Below, one piece after another: positions 35,054 through 47,340 of a DNA stretch of 64,000 bases (its first letter is position 1; each line of letters opens with the position of its first letter). The notes beneath the pieces were generated by a model. That model worked only from the letters and a program-made list of their open reading frames with translations. It was not told the origin of the DNA and ran no database searches. Both the position numbers and the translations under genes were made by a program. Source of the stretch: Gordius sp. MW1 (Eukaryota; Nematomorpha; Gordioida; Gordea; Gordiidae); the NCBI GenBank assembly GCA_964036665.1, contig OZ038533.1, positions 19,030,575 through 19,094,574 on the forward strand, written 5' to 3'.

Positions 35054-37262
35054 ATGCGAAAAACGTGCTGGAATGTGCGAACGTTGACGGGGCAGGGAAT
35101 TAAGGTTGCACAAATGCTCAAAAGAAGAAAGGTACATACGAGGTAGAACGGAACAAAAGCTCGGGAGTTAGGAGAAGGATACATATTATTCTACAGAGGG
35201 TCACCAAATCGTAGAAACGGGGTCGGTATCGTTCTAAGCGATTCGTTCAAGGACAAGGTGGTTGAAGTCATGCGTTGTTCAAACAGGCTAATGTGGATGA
35301 GGATTACAGACGTTATGTGCGCTTATGCTGCCAAATTGCGTGTATCGAATCAGAGAAAGTCATATTTCGATTCATTGGAAAAGGAAATACAAGGAATCTG
35401 ACAGTAAGAAAAGCTAATTATTTGGGCGGATGCTCACGTAAAGAAAGATCGCATCGGGTATGAAGGTAATCATGGAGGCTATGGGCATGGTCTGAAGAAC
35501 AAAAAGGGGGAAAACTTCTCCAAGTATCCCAAGCATACAACATGGCGATCACTGACACCTATTTTCAAAAACGCGAAGATCATATTGTGACTTATAGAAG
35601 TGGGAAGCATTTTAATCAAATTGTCTATCTGCTCATACCGCGAAAGGACTTATGGAGTATTAAGGATTGCAAAGTAATACCGGGAGAAGAAATCGCCAAA
35701 CAACATTGTCCCATTGTTATGGATCTCGATAGAAGAGTATTTACCGAAAGAAGAAAGGTCTATAAACCTCGAATTCGATACGAAAGGTTAAAATGAGTCG
35801 ACAAACGAATAATACTATTAAAAAGCCTCCTCACTGTTGGGTGCAAGGAAGTTGCAAAGGGAGGTAGTTAGACGCTAACAAAGGACATAAAGGAAACAGC
35901 GATTGGTGTTCTAAGACAGACCAAAGGAGGCAAACCTATGAATAGGGATCTATGATGGTGGGATCAATCGGTTGGGTATTACATCGAAAGAAAGAAAATC
36001 TATATAGACAGTGGCATAAATCAAAAAATTAGGAGGATTATCAAGAGTATAGGGACGTAAAGAGAGCCGCAAAAAAGGCTGCTGCAATAGTGAAATGCCG
36101 CCTACACCGAGATGGCAAACAAACTGGATCATAAAGGGGGCTATAGACTTATGTACAAATTGACCAAGATAAGGAAGAAGAAAAGCCGCAAATCCACAAT
36201 TGACCCAATCTTCGCACTAAGACAAATAATGGATAAATATGGTGAAAAGAGAAGAGACCTACATACGGTCTATATCCACTTGGAGAAAGCTTATGACACG
36301 GTCCGCAATTTTATATGGTGAAGCCTGAGAAAACAAAATATACCTGACGCATATATACGGCTTATGAAAAATATTTATGAAGCGTCAAACTCTTGCGTTA
36401 AGGTTGGAGACTCTAAACCTTTTAGGGTTATTGGATTACATCAAGGATCTGCTTTCCTTTTTATTTAATACAATTCTAAACACGATAACGAGAGACATTC
36501 CAAAGCCATCGCCATGGTGTATGCTATGCCGATGATATAATAATGTGCGAAGAAACAGAGGAGAAAGTATTCGAAGAGGCCGAAAATTGGTCAAAGCGCT
36601 TAGCTGGATTAGGTTTAGAAGTCAACCATCGAAAAACGGTATACATGAAAATGAACGTTACAGGCAGCCCATCGTTGGATGACCATCTAAACTACCAAAA
36701 TATAGACAGGTTTACATACCTCGACTCAATGCTACATCAAGAGGGAAGTTGCGCAACAGATGTCAATGCCCGGATCCAAAAAGGATGGCTTAGATGGCGA
36801 AGTTTATCCGGTGTAATGTGCCACAAGAAAATGCCAATATGGTTGAAGAGCAAAGCTTACAAATCCATCGTGACCGGTGTTACAGTATGGAAGTGAAACA
36901 TGGGCATTAAACACCACGGAAGGAAAGTTATTACAACCCACAGAGATGAGAAAAATACGGTGGAGCTTGGGATAGACATGCTCGACCATTTGACAAATTA
37001 CTTTCTCATGACAAAAATGGGTATTAAACCTATGGCGGACATGATTAACGAATCGGATAAGGTGGTATGGGCATATACAAAGAAGGGAGACGAATGACGT
37101 AAGAAATGTAATGGGGATGGAGGAACTGGGGAAGAAAGGAAGAGGACGACTCCGTGTCACGTAGAAAGGGCAAGTCGATAAAGTTATAAAAATAAAGAGA
37201 TTAGTCAAAACATGGCACTCACCCGGTTAAGATGGAAAAAGCTTAGAAGAAGCGATGGCGCA
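35054..37262 (+). mobile_element. RTE-like LINE, degraded (endonuclease + reverse transcriptase)
   Basis: Plus-strand non-LTR element. Endonuclease from the ATG at 35054 (RKTCWNVRTLTGQGIKVAQM), GVGIVLSDSFKDKVVEV at about 35220, and TYRSGKHFNQIVYLLIPRKD then CKVIPGEEIAKQHCPIVMDL at about 35580-35730. Reverse transcriptase: STIDPIFALRQIMDKYGEKR, LHTVYIHLEKAYDTV, GLHQGSA, ADDIIMCEETEEKVFEEAEN, GLEVNHRKTVYMKMNV, FTYLDSMLHQEGSCATDVNA, MPIWLKSKAYKSIV (36112-36896). The C-terminal tail runs to about 37262. This order and these motifs fit the RTE/BovB-type group by recall. Several frameshifts and stops break it (frames change near 35480, 35540, 35800, 36330, 36540 and 36895). Its 3' end meets the truncated Gypsy fossil at about 37265. 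Confidence 0.8.
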
Positions 37263-37264
37263 AG

Positions 37265-39715
37265 TTAATTGTTTGTGATTTGGCAAAATTTTGACCTTCT
37301 AAAATGTGGCAGTACTGTTTAATTGAAAAGTAAATTGCTAGCAGTTCTCTCCCGAATGTGCTGTATCAAGTTTGTGTTTTACTTGATTTTAGAGAGGAAA
37401 AAGATAAAGGAGTGATTTCCCCTTTTACGATTTGGTGTAAAACCGCTCCAATGGCAGTGTAAGATATGTCGGTTTTATTAGAGATGTTAACACCATTCAA
37501 AATGATTAAGCGTCGAGATTTCATCGAGCATGATCTAATCTTGTGGAATGCCCCTTGTGCGTTCTACGTCATGTCCAAGGGTCCTTTCGCGTTATTCAGG
37601 AGGTCAGTCAGTGGTTATAGGAGGAGTGCACAATAAGGTATAAAACCTCTATAAAAATTTACCATTCCCACGAAACGACGTAGTCTTGTCATAGTGGTCG
37701 GGGCGGTGAAATATTTGATTGCCGAGATCCTCTCTAGTATTGGCTTTAAACCTTGTAGGGAAATGTGATGTCCTAGGAAATCTATCGAAGAACATCCCTA
37801 CTCATTAATTTAAATTAATTTTTATATTAAACTCTCTTAATCGTCTAAAAACTTGACGTAAGTGGTCTAAATGTTTACTATTTGATATACTTGTGATTAA
37901 AATATCGTCCAAATATGCAAAGCTGAAATTGAGACGCCGGAGAGCTTGGTCAATGAAGCGTTGGAATGTTTGAACAGCATTACGTATCCCAAAAAGCATG
38001 CGCAAAAATTCGTAAAGACCGAAAGGTGTAGTTATTTCAGTTGGGATGTTTTCTCAGGCTAAGCGTATTTGACGGTAAGCTCTAATTAGATCTATTTTAA
38101 TATTAATCGTTGTACCGGACAAATTATAAATTCGTGCGGGTATGGTGGGTATTACGATGAGGTAGCGTTATGTTAAGAATTCGGTAATTTCTACATGGTC
38201 GCCAATCTCCTGGAGTTTTTTTGGAACCATATGAAGTGGAGAATTCCAAGGGCTTTGAATTATGTCGAGTTCGAAGATATGAGCAAATTCTTGTTTGGCT
38301 ATTTTATGCTTCGCAGGCTCTAAGTGTCTCGGTTCGCCATACGGGTAGTCCTTGTGTATGTATATAGTGGATTACATGGCTAACACGTGACCTGTAATTT
38401 GGGCGGCATAAATATCGGTTTTCAGCACATTTTTAAAAAAAGGCAGGGGTTTGTCCCAAACCCGAACCCCTGAACCCGAACCGGGTAAAACCCGATGTTT
38501 TACAGAACCCGAACCCAAACCCGAACCCATTTTTAAAAATACCCTGAAAACCCGAACCCGAACCCGATAAATACAAAAAGGGGTCGGGTTCAGGTTTTTA
38601 ATTCAAAAATATATTGTGAATGGAATTGAATATCTCAGTTTTCTCTATCAAGAGAATGTAACGACGAAGAAAACCATATGATTTTAATTTCAATATTTTT
38701 ATGTTTTCGGCATTTTTCATTCATTAATCAATACAAATTATCTCAAGAATTATTTGTAAATATTATATATATAATTGATATATATTAGACTATAATTTAT
38801 ATAATAATTGTAAAATACTTTAAATATATGTACTTTAACATTTAATTTAAAATATCAGATGTTTTTTTATAATTTTAGAATTGTTTCTCACTTGTTTTTA
38901 AAATTTACTTAGGTCTAATTACTATACAATGTTTAAATAAGAATAGGACATATATTTTATTATTCTCTTTTTGAGTCTAAAAATGGTGAATGAAAATAAC
39001 CCCAACAATTGGCATGTGAATTTAATTAGGTGCTATTTAAAAATTAAGTTAACTATTCAATAATTTTTTGAAGGTAAAAATGTATTATTAATATAATAAA
39101 ATTTCCTGAACCCGAACCTGTACCCGAACCGGGTTTCAAAATTTATGCCAAACCCGAACACGAACCCGATTTTATTTTGGGCGGGTTCAAACCCCTGAAA
39201 AAAGGTTAGTCGACTTTTATTGCGAACTGATTTACCAATTCGAATTAATATATCGTTCATAAGGTATTAAAGTAGTCTTAGGGTCTAAAAGACATATACG
39301 ACTTATATCTACGAGGAGATTAAAATTATTTAAAAAGTCTGCCCTGATATTAGGTGTTTTTAGGTCCACGATTTTAAATCCATAGAAAGTTTCTCCGCAA
39401 GTTAAGGTCTAGTTCTTCTGATTTCTGACCATAGGTCAATATGGAACTGTTATTAGCAGCTTGGAGGAGTATGTACGAGGGGGTGAGACGGTGATTACGT
39501 GGGGGTGGTATAATACTTTGTTCTGCACCGGTGTCTATTAAAAAATAAAATTTAGTGAATTTATCATAAATGAAAAACAGGCGACTGGTGTAATGGCCTG
39601 GACCAGGTGTCGTGAATTCTGACAGGCCTATGGGTTTGACGCGGAAGGCGGGGTATAGCTACAAGGCTGTTGACATTTAGTGGCCATTTCTTAATATCGT
39701 TGATGGTACCAGCAC
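37265..39715 (-). mobile_element. Ty3/Gypsy LTR retrotransposon fossil, split by a hAT element
   Basis: Minus-strand pol remains: RNase H-like part about 37265-37480, reverse transcriptase about 37640-38380 (recognisable FAYLDDIL box), then, beyond the hAT insertion 38444-39197, an aspartic-protease part about 39400-39640. LTRs were not recognised. Broken by multiple lesions; the reverse transcriptase is still easily read, suggesting moderate age. The hAT insertion is younger than the fossil. The low-coordinate end is cut where the LINE ends. Confidence 0.8.
38444..39197. mobile_element. 754-bp hAT element inserted in the Gypsy fossil
   Basis: Perfect 10-bp ends CAGGGGTTTG / CAAACCCCTG and exact 8-bp duplication AAAAAAGG (38436-38443, 39198-39205). 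Subterminal arrays of CCCGAACCCGAACCCG at both ends, AT-rich centre without an open frame. Confidence 0.92.
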
Positions 39716-40552
39716 CAATTTTGCTCGAGCCCGGCCCGAGCCCAAAAGACTTTTTTGTTTTTGGGCCCGACCCGAGCCCGACCCGCGTTTTTAATAAAAC
39801 TTTTAAACAATTTTATTTTTGAAAATTATTTCACCATATAAATATAAAATGCATTAGATTGTTATTACTAGTAATTTACAAAGGATAAGTTTAAAATAAA
39901 AATTTTTTTTCACTTGTAACAATTTAATTAGCTATCGTATTCCTGGAGAATACGATTTAAATACTAAAAAGAGGATTGAATGAAGGGGAATCATTAGGAG
40001 TAATTATCGAGGAAGGATAGGGGAATATTATTATGGCGATCATAAGGCATTTAAATTAAAATGAATCTACAGAATAAATTGGGTGATGCCCCGGCGGCGG
40101 ACAACAAGATTACACGTCTCCACCGCCTCAATATAAAGTACTTTTATCGACTTTAGTACATATTTTATTCAAACTAAGACGGAAAAACTATAATAATAAT
40201 AATAATCATAATGAATCGAAAACGCGCTATCAAGTTCAATGATGCGTATTCATGTTGATCAATGAGGAAGAAATAACAAATACGTATAAGCGCGTGGGGG
40301 GGGGGGGGGTAAAGTATCACACACGTAAGGAAAATTAATAAAGGAAAAGACGTGTATGAAATGACGTGTATACTCCAGTATTAGCTAATAATTTAAAACT
40401 AAAAAATAACTTTAAGAAATATACCATATTTAACAGTTCCATATAAAAACTTTTTAAAATATTTGTATATCTTATTTCCCAGTTGTATCAGCTACTATGA
40501 ATATTTTAAATACTAGAAAAAGATTTGCAATTCAGGTCAGTTATATTATAAT
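39716..40552. other. Repeat-derived spacer
   Basis: Opens with GAGCCCGGCCCGAGCCC words (39725-39790), similar to those at 42740-42880, which may be the two ends of one larger composite; then AT-rich DNA, a poly-G run at about 40297-40309 and no coding signal. Confidence 0.4.
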
Positions 40553-41001
40553 CATAGACTAAATAGACTGCTCATCAACGCACAAAATGTGTACCCTTTT
40601 TTCCACCATTTTGAAACGAGGATTGTAACGTTGTGAGCATATAGAAATTAGTAATTTTCGCAAAATAAATAATTTTAAAAAGGTAAATAAAAAAATATTA
40701 AAGTGGGTAGATATCAAAAACAGCATTTTAAAATAAATATCATTTAAAAAATACATAAAGATCAAAGATGTAAAAACTGCGATTAAAGTTTGTTTAATAA
40801 TATAGTGCCATCAATATTTTGTATAATATTAATTTATTGACGTTTTTTTTAATTTATAAACTAGTGAGGAAGGTAAATTGACTGTTATAGGGCAAAATTT
40901 CATGGTTAAAATACACCAAATACACTCTTCAAAATGGAGGAAAATTAGACACACAATTACCCATATGCAACATATGGCATGAGCAGTCTATCTAGTCTAA
41001 G
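40553..41001. mobile_element. 449-bp hAT-like element (CATAGACTAGATAG family)
   Basis: Left CATAGACTAAATAGACTGCT, right CAGTCTATCTAGTCTAAG, exact 8-bp duplication ATTATAAT at 40545-40552 and 41002-41009. Same body as 47753-48331. Confidence 0.88.
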
Positions 41002-41112
41002 ATTATAATAGACAGGGGAAAACCGCTGAAGTTTGGACCTATATTATGTACGCTGTGCGAAGATAATTATTTAATATTGAGTTGAGTTTATTCAAATCAT
41101 ATTTTATAAAAG

Positions 41113-42720
41113 ACTAGCTGACCCGGCAAACGTTGTTTTGCCCTATTAAAAATATTAAAAAAATAAAAAATTTAAATAAGAAAAAAACTACCAATTAATA
41201 TCTATATGTTCTACATTTTACATTTTTTAAAACTTACATAAACGATGAAAATAAATCCTTTATGCGCCCGCCATCCCTCCTCTCCACGTCAATAAAAATA
41301 CCTTTGAAAAAGCTTCCAACGCTTGAATGTTAGCTTTAAATTGATTTGAATTACTTCCGTTTTTCATATTAGTTAAATAGAAATATTGGTTATAAATTCG
41401 GTATCAAATAAGTGTAGAGAATCTATTTGTTCTAGAAACTTTTTAAGTGTATCTAATGACTGTAGACTTACACTTTATGAATAATTGACTAAAAACAAAA
41501 TATTCATAACGCAGTATAGATATAACCCAAATAAGTTTATCCAATAATATAATTTACACGGAAAAGCATCTTTTATCATATGGAATAAAAAGCATATATG
41601 TAATTAATTGGTAAAGAGCATATTAAAACTTATTAACCCCTCAAAAACTACTGGACCGATTTGGCTTGAACAAATTTTAAAACATACTCCGGAGTATAGG
41701 GAATAAAGTATGAAATTTTAAGCGAAATCGGTCCAGTAGTTTTTGAGGGACGTCTTTATTAAGTGTCAAAACGTATAAACCAACGTATAATACAAAAAAA
41801 CGTGACCCCTCGAAAACTACTGGACCGATTTGGCTCGAACAAATCTTAAAACATGCTCCGAAGTATGGGGAATAAAGTATGAAATTTTGAGCCAAATCGG
41901 TCAAGTAGTTTTTGAGGGTAACCCAAATAAGTTTATCCAATAATATAATTTACACGGAAAAGCATCTTTTATCATATGGAATAAAAAGCATATATGTAAT
42001 TATTTGGTATAGAGTATATTAAAATTTATTAACCCCTCAAAAACTACTGGACCGATTTGGCTTGAAATTTTAAAACATGCTCCGGAGTATAGGGAATAAA
42101 GTATGCAATTTTGAGCCAAATCGGACCAGTAGTTTTTGAGGGACGTCTTTATTAAGTGTCAAAACGTATAAACCAACGTATAAAACAAAAAAACGTGACC
42201 CCTCGAAAACTACCAGACCGATTTGGCTCAAACAAATCTTAAAACATGCTCCGAAGTATGGGGAATAAAGTATGAAATTTTGAGCCAAATCGGTCGAGTA
42301 GTTTTTGAGGGACGTCTTTATTAAGTGTCAAAACGGATAAACCAACGTATAAAACAAAAAAACGTGACATCTCGAAAACTACTGGACCGATTTGGCTCGA
42401 ACAAATCTTAAAACATGCTCCGGAGTATGGGGAGTAAAGTGTGAAATTTAGAGTTAAATCGGTCTAGTAGTTTTTGAGGGACGTCTTTATTAAGTGCCAA
42501 AATGTATAAAACAAAAGAACGTGACCCCTCAAAAACTACTGGACCGATTTGGCTCAAACAAATCTTAAAACATGCTCTAGAGTATGGGGAATAAACTGTG
42601 AAATTTTGAGCCAAATCGGTCTGTTAGTTTTCCAAATTTGGTGGTGGCATAGATACAAACAAACACAATCAAACAAACACACAAACATACATACATAGTT
42701 TCATTTTTATATATAAGATT
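41113..42720. repeat. Array of hairpin tandem repeats within a ~1.6-kb element
   Basis: Bounded by CTAGCTGACCCGGCAAACGT and ATACATACATAG ... TATATAAGATTAG. Inside are six units starting at about 41637, 41808, 42028, 42200, 42368 and 42527; each begins CTCAAAAACTACTGGACCGA and carries the inverse TCGGTCCAGTAGTTTTTGAG about 100 bp later. The pair of units plus its leader (41527-41918) is itself duplicated at 41919-42309. Long open frames here are by-products. Similar termini occur in many invertebrates (recall); the class is not certain. Confidence 0.75.
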
Positions 42721-42734
42721 AGTTTGCTTTATAT

Positions 42735-42890
42735 CAATTCGGGCAGGGCTCGGGCCGCCACATCAGGCCCGGCCCGAGCCCAAGGCCCGATAATTTTATA
42801 AAATTCTGCCCAAACCCAGCCCGAAACCCGATTGGTTTGGTCCGGGCTCGGGCCGGGTCAGGCTTTGGGCGGCCCATGCAGGGCTCTAAT
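42735..42890. repeat. GC-rich GGCCCGGCCCGAGCCC repeat, hAT-terminus-like
   Basis: Dense GGGCTCGGGCC words ending in CATGCAGGGCTCTAATTA; CAGGGCTC at an edge resembles a hAT end, but no partner or target duplication was found. Confidence 0.4.
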
Positions 42891-43566
42891 TACGAGTCTA
42901 TGGTATTACGCCGCTATCGTACTTATTAAATTTTGTAATGCATTACATAAGTTTTATAAATTTTTGTCCGCGGGGGGAGGAGGTTTTAACCCCAAAACCC
43001 TTCCCTTGCGTGCGCCACTGAAAATATGAATAAATTCTATAAAAATATAATAAAATCCTAATGAATTATAGAAATGAAGATCTCTATCTTAAACCGCATT
43101 AAAATTATCAATGTAACTAATTTTAGGCGTATTTGGTATTTTAGGAGTACAATTTCATCTATAAATTAAATATCATGTATCTGCCATATTTCCTATCCAA
43201 AAAATCATAAAAATCGAAAATTTCGTTTTATTGCGTTTTACTAAGACTTTAATAGCTTAAGAACGCAAAAGTTTCGCCATTCTTGACTATTCCACCCCCA
43301 CCCCCTTTATACTATCAACTTTTGCAAAGAAAAAAAGAAAAAAATCATGAATAAATTTATAGTTTATTTAAATTATCGAAAAGGTTAGCCTAGCTAGGCT
43401 CACAAGCTCTGCTCAGTGTAACCTGTAGGTGACGTTCAACTTTAAGGCCAATTTTAAAGTCTCTGAAGTACTCATATGAATTTTAAATAACTAACAAAAT
43501 GTTGGAAAAATTATACAGAACTTATTGTTGAGTGTACTAAAATATATAATAAAAGAAGATAGGTAG

Positions 43567-45688
43567 GAATTGCGATTTTTACGTTTTTTGAACGATTATA
43601 ATTTAAGAATCAACGAAGAAAATAAAATTTTATCAGATGATTTATCCCAATCCAATCTTTCAAATTTAATTCAAAACATGTTTTTATCTTCAGTAGTTTT
43701 TGAGAAAAGTGGTTCTAAAGTTGCGTCACCTAAAGGTTACACTGGTACCTGTCGGGTATGTTATTCAAACATTATAATTTAAACTAAAGAATATTAAATT
43801 TATAACTATATGTAGATGTAATTCATTAGCCATAACGGAATGTTTTCCCAATATTTACGTTCTTAATTTTTTAATTTATTTATCTCACCTTCACAAAATA
43901 TGTAATTCTCTTTATAAAAATAATAAATGATTTAAATTATTGTCGCAAATTTAGAAAGGTTTTTTTTATTTAATCTTATTATATTTAAGAAATATAGAGT
44001 TTGTTTGGGGTATGTAGGAAGGTTTTTCAAACCTTGTTCAAAATTGTTATGTTTGTTCTTTATTTTCTTAAATTACACATTTATAAAAAACTTTAAGAAT
44101 CATTTAAAAAATAATGTGAAACGGAATTCTAATTTTAATAGTTAAATAATTTTAGAGCTAAACATTACATTTTAAAAGTTTATTACGATTTATATATTGT
44201 AGTAAGGCTAATTGGATTCTCGATTCTTGCTGATCACCTTGTTTTAAATTAACCATCCATAGCAATAAGTTTCACTACATATTGATAAATCGATTTAAGA
44301 TTTATAATTTGTCTGTTCGATTAGAAAAAAACTTGGGTGGGCAGTTCGGACAAATGAAATAAAACATCGGGCTCGGGTAGCTGAAAATTAGTTTTACAGA
44401 GCCCTAAGTGTAAATATTTATTTTAAAAAATCCTTATAATAAAAACATTCAAACGCTGCCCCTCCCCTCCGGGTAATTTAGCCTGCGCCTCTGGTTAAAT
44501 AAGTAAAAAAGCATAAAAGCTTTATACTTCGATTTTATAGTAACTGATTATGGGGCGCTATATATAAGAAGAAATGTAGCATTCTTGTGTCGGTATAATA
44601 GATAATAATTAGATGCTAAGTTTATTTATTTGAAATTAATAAATGATTCATTTAATGATATATCGGTTTATAAAAGGAAATTAGACAAATCATCGGTGGT
44701 AGGAAGAATTTCAGTTTCGTCTTTGCTCTCATGAACGGTTCTTCCATGAACTAGGATAATCAGTATTTTTTGAACACCTATTAATTTTTTAAATAAACCT
44801 TCGCACTAACATTTGGTTTTTGATTGAAGAATAATTTGTTATATTTAATGTCACTATTTTATCTGGTTTTAGCAGCTGCCTTTGTTATTATTGTAAACTT
44901 ACCACCCCACCTGCCTATTTATTGTTTGAAACATGGCAAAAATATTTTTATTTTATTTACATATGTTTATTTAGATGTTTACATCTCCTTAGTTGAACTT
45001 AAAGTATTGACACCAAATCAGCATATGATCATATTTTATTAAATTTTACCAAATAGACACATATAGATTAATAAATTTTTGTTTAATAGTTTTAAAAAAA
45101 AAATTTGGAAATCCCCCCCCATGAGGCAATCCTGGCTACGCCTATGCGCTTAAACGTTTCAATTTATATTGCCACTGACTAACTGATATTCGACATATGA
45201 CGATAATTTTAAAATTAATAACTGCGCTCTTAAAATGCCTTGTACTGTGTATATATTGAGGGAGGGAGGGGAAGCGGTTAGCTACCGTAAAAATCACACG
45301 CTTTTTACTACTCTCGAGCTCGACCCAGCTCCCTTGATTACTATGATAGCAAATCAATTTTTTTGCCTTATTGAATTATTGTTCCAAATTTAATGAGATC
45401 TTACCGTCATCCATGCGGGGAATGAGATTGAAAAAATATAAATCACCTTGAAAACCCCTTTTGTTAATCTCCATTCTAGGTAACTAGCCTCTGTTAGGTC
45501 AATACTCAACTTTTAAAATTCCTATCGAAAAATTAGTTTGTCGTAGCTTTATTTCTTTAAGCTACATTCTAGGAATTACATGTATGCCGATGCCAAGTAT
45601 CCTAAGATTAACCCGGAACGCTCCCGAAACGTATATAACCCTGGCAGACTGGTTGGCTTGAAGCCTTATCCTAATCCACACGTTCACC
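43567..45688 (+). CDS. Two coding-looking segments of an unidentified gene
   Basis: Segment 43567-43755 opens after a TAG acceptor and ends at a GTATGT donor. It is 63 codons with phase 0 at both ends, rich in Asn/Ser/Leu (SDDLSQSNLSNLIQNMFLSS, ending KGYTGTCR). Segment about 45575-45688 opens after a pyrimidine-rich TTCTAG acceptor and ends at a strong GTAAGT donor; it reads NYMYADAKYPKINPERSRNV then YNPGRLVGLKPYPNPHVH. The charged, Pro/Tyr-rich composition differs from the surrounding AT-rich DNA. The two do not join in phase as drawn (phase 0 into phase 2), so an exon may lie between, or the second may start at an internal AG (TATCCTAAG), or they belong to different genes. I do not recognise the product. 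Next gene downstream is MTHFD1. Confidence 0.4.
45097..45148. mobile_element. G/C-end MITE, terminal fragment
   Basis: CCCCCCCCATGAGGCAATCC then TGGCTACGCCTATGCG. Confidence 0.55.
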
Positions 45689-46059
45689 GTAAGTTATTGT
45701 TTGAACCTACTTTAAAATACGTTTTGGGTGACATTTTAAAATAAATTGCGATGTTGTTTTTAGAAATCATTTTTGTCCCATACACATACCCAGCTGCCTT
45801 ATTATAATATTATCTGACATTTTTAAATTAAATGTGTTCTTATTAATTTTTTTTAGAAATAATCTTATTTTCAAATCCCACATACTTTTCATCACCATTT
45901 ATTAACACACAACTTTCCCAGATGTTATAATTGCCCCTTAGTTGGTGCGAGATCGTTTTCTATATTGATTTTTGTTTTTGGCCATCTCATTCGTTGTAAA
46001 TCAAATCAATTTCTTATAACTGTTTCTTAGTTATATTGCCTTTGCGCTTTTTGATTTGA

Positions 46060-46158
46060 AATTTTAGTCATAATTTTTTTAAATATTAATGTTCTTTAAA
46101 TTTAGGAAGGGGGGGGGGCAGCCGCCACTATGCCTCCCCCTAGGCCCTGGCTACGCAG
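46060..46158. mobile_element. G/C-end MITE, right half
   Basis: TTTTAGTCATAATTTTTTTA, then a G run, GCAGCCGCC and CCCTGGCTACGCAG. Confidence 0.65.
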
Positions 46159-46492
46159 GGGGGAGGCTGGAATTTATTATCAGTGTGTAATTTAATTTTT
46201 CACGTTAAAAAATATCTCATTTATATGAAAGAACCATGCATGTTCAATTTCGAATAGCTTATAATTTCTCTAAACAAATAAGGTTAGCGTTGTAATTTGC
46301 AAGAACAAGATTTGAAAGTTTTATAATTCGTTTTTTAATGAAAAACCGTTGATTTGTTTATTAACGAAGGAATCAAGAGTGGATAAATATTGTTAATTTA
46401 TAATGAACCTCAATGGATTCAGTTAAAATATTCCTACCAAAATTTTGCCTCTTGGCAAATCGAGGTCTTTAAGAATTAATCTCAATCACAAA

Positions 46493-46800
46493 AAATTAAA
46501 AATGCAATTTACGGGCTCGCTTTTTGTTGTCCCTCCGTCCGTCCAACATGTATCCTAATTGCTGGTTCAAATCTCGGAAAGGACAAAAAATAATTTAAAT
46601 TAATATATTGTTCTTGTTAATACCATTGATTATATGACTTTTTGACCGTATCCAGGCTACTGACCAATGAAAAAAATTACCACTGGCCAAAGTGAGATTA
46701 TAATCAATTTTTTCTAGATTATAATTATAGGCTAGTTATTTGGCTGTCTGCTAACCATTAGAAAAAATCACCACTGGCCAAAGTGATGGAAAATTTGTAT
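46493..46800. repeat. GCTATGCAATTTATGGGCTC-family repeat fused to minisatellite monomers
   Basis: AATGCAATTTACGGGCTCGC then GTTGTCCCTCCGTCCGTCCA, followed by degenerate units of the 129-bp minisatellite of 2467-3200 (GACTTTTTGACCGTATCCAG, CTACTGACCAATGAAAA). The same pairing of the two occurs at 2176-3200. Confidence 0.65.
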
Positions 46801-46979
46801 AAATAATTAACTGATCATTTTGCATTAAATACCCCCCTATAGGCATTCTCGCCTCTTCCCACTTTTCCGCCCATAAATTGCATAGCAAATATGCTACGTT
46901 TATACGAAGTATAGATGAGTCCCCTTTCCCTCCTCACCTCCCTCTCCCTTCCCTTCCCCCCTTCCCTTACCCCCCCCTC

Positions 46980-47320
46980 CCTATTAAGGAGAAAGAGGGT
47001 AAAAAATAAGGGGGGGGGGCAAAACACCCCCCCCCCCTCCCCTCTGGTGAGAAAGAGGGTAAAAATAAGGGGGGGGGGCAAAACACCCCCCCTCCCTTCT
47101 GGTAAGAAAGAGGGTAAAAAATAATGGGGGGGCAAAACACCCCCCCCCCCCCCCTTCCCTTTGGTGAGAAAGATGGTAAAAAATAAGGAGGGGGGGGGCA
47201 AAAAAACCCCCTTCCCTCTGGCAAGAAAGAGGGTAAAAAATAGGGGGGGGGGCAAAACACCCCCCCCCCCTCCACTCTGGTGAGAAAAAGGGTAAAAAAT
47301 AAGGGGGGGGACAAATCAAC
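46980..47320. repeat. Minisatellite of ~62 bp units with G-run/C-run pairs
   Basis: Five to six units of GAGAAAGAGGGTAAAAAATA, a run of 7-9 G, CAAAACA, a run of 10-14 C, then CCTCTGGT. All long open frames across 46815-47421 are products of this array. Confidence 0.92.
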
Positions 47321-47340
47321 GGGACAAATAAAGGGAGGGG

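Noticed and set aside
41677-42614. Three similar minus-strand open frames of 68-87 codons
   Set aside because: They come from the hairpin tandem repeats; the shared peptide reflects unit identity, not a gene family.
41527-42640. CRISPR-like array
   Set aside because: Units are ~170 bp, contiguous and internally palindromic, without short spacers, and the genome is eukaryotic.
39716-42890. One large hAT element spanning both GGCCCGAGCCC blocks
   Set aside because: The left edge lacks a matching terminus and I found no target duplication.
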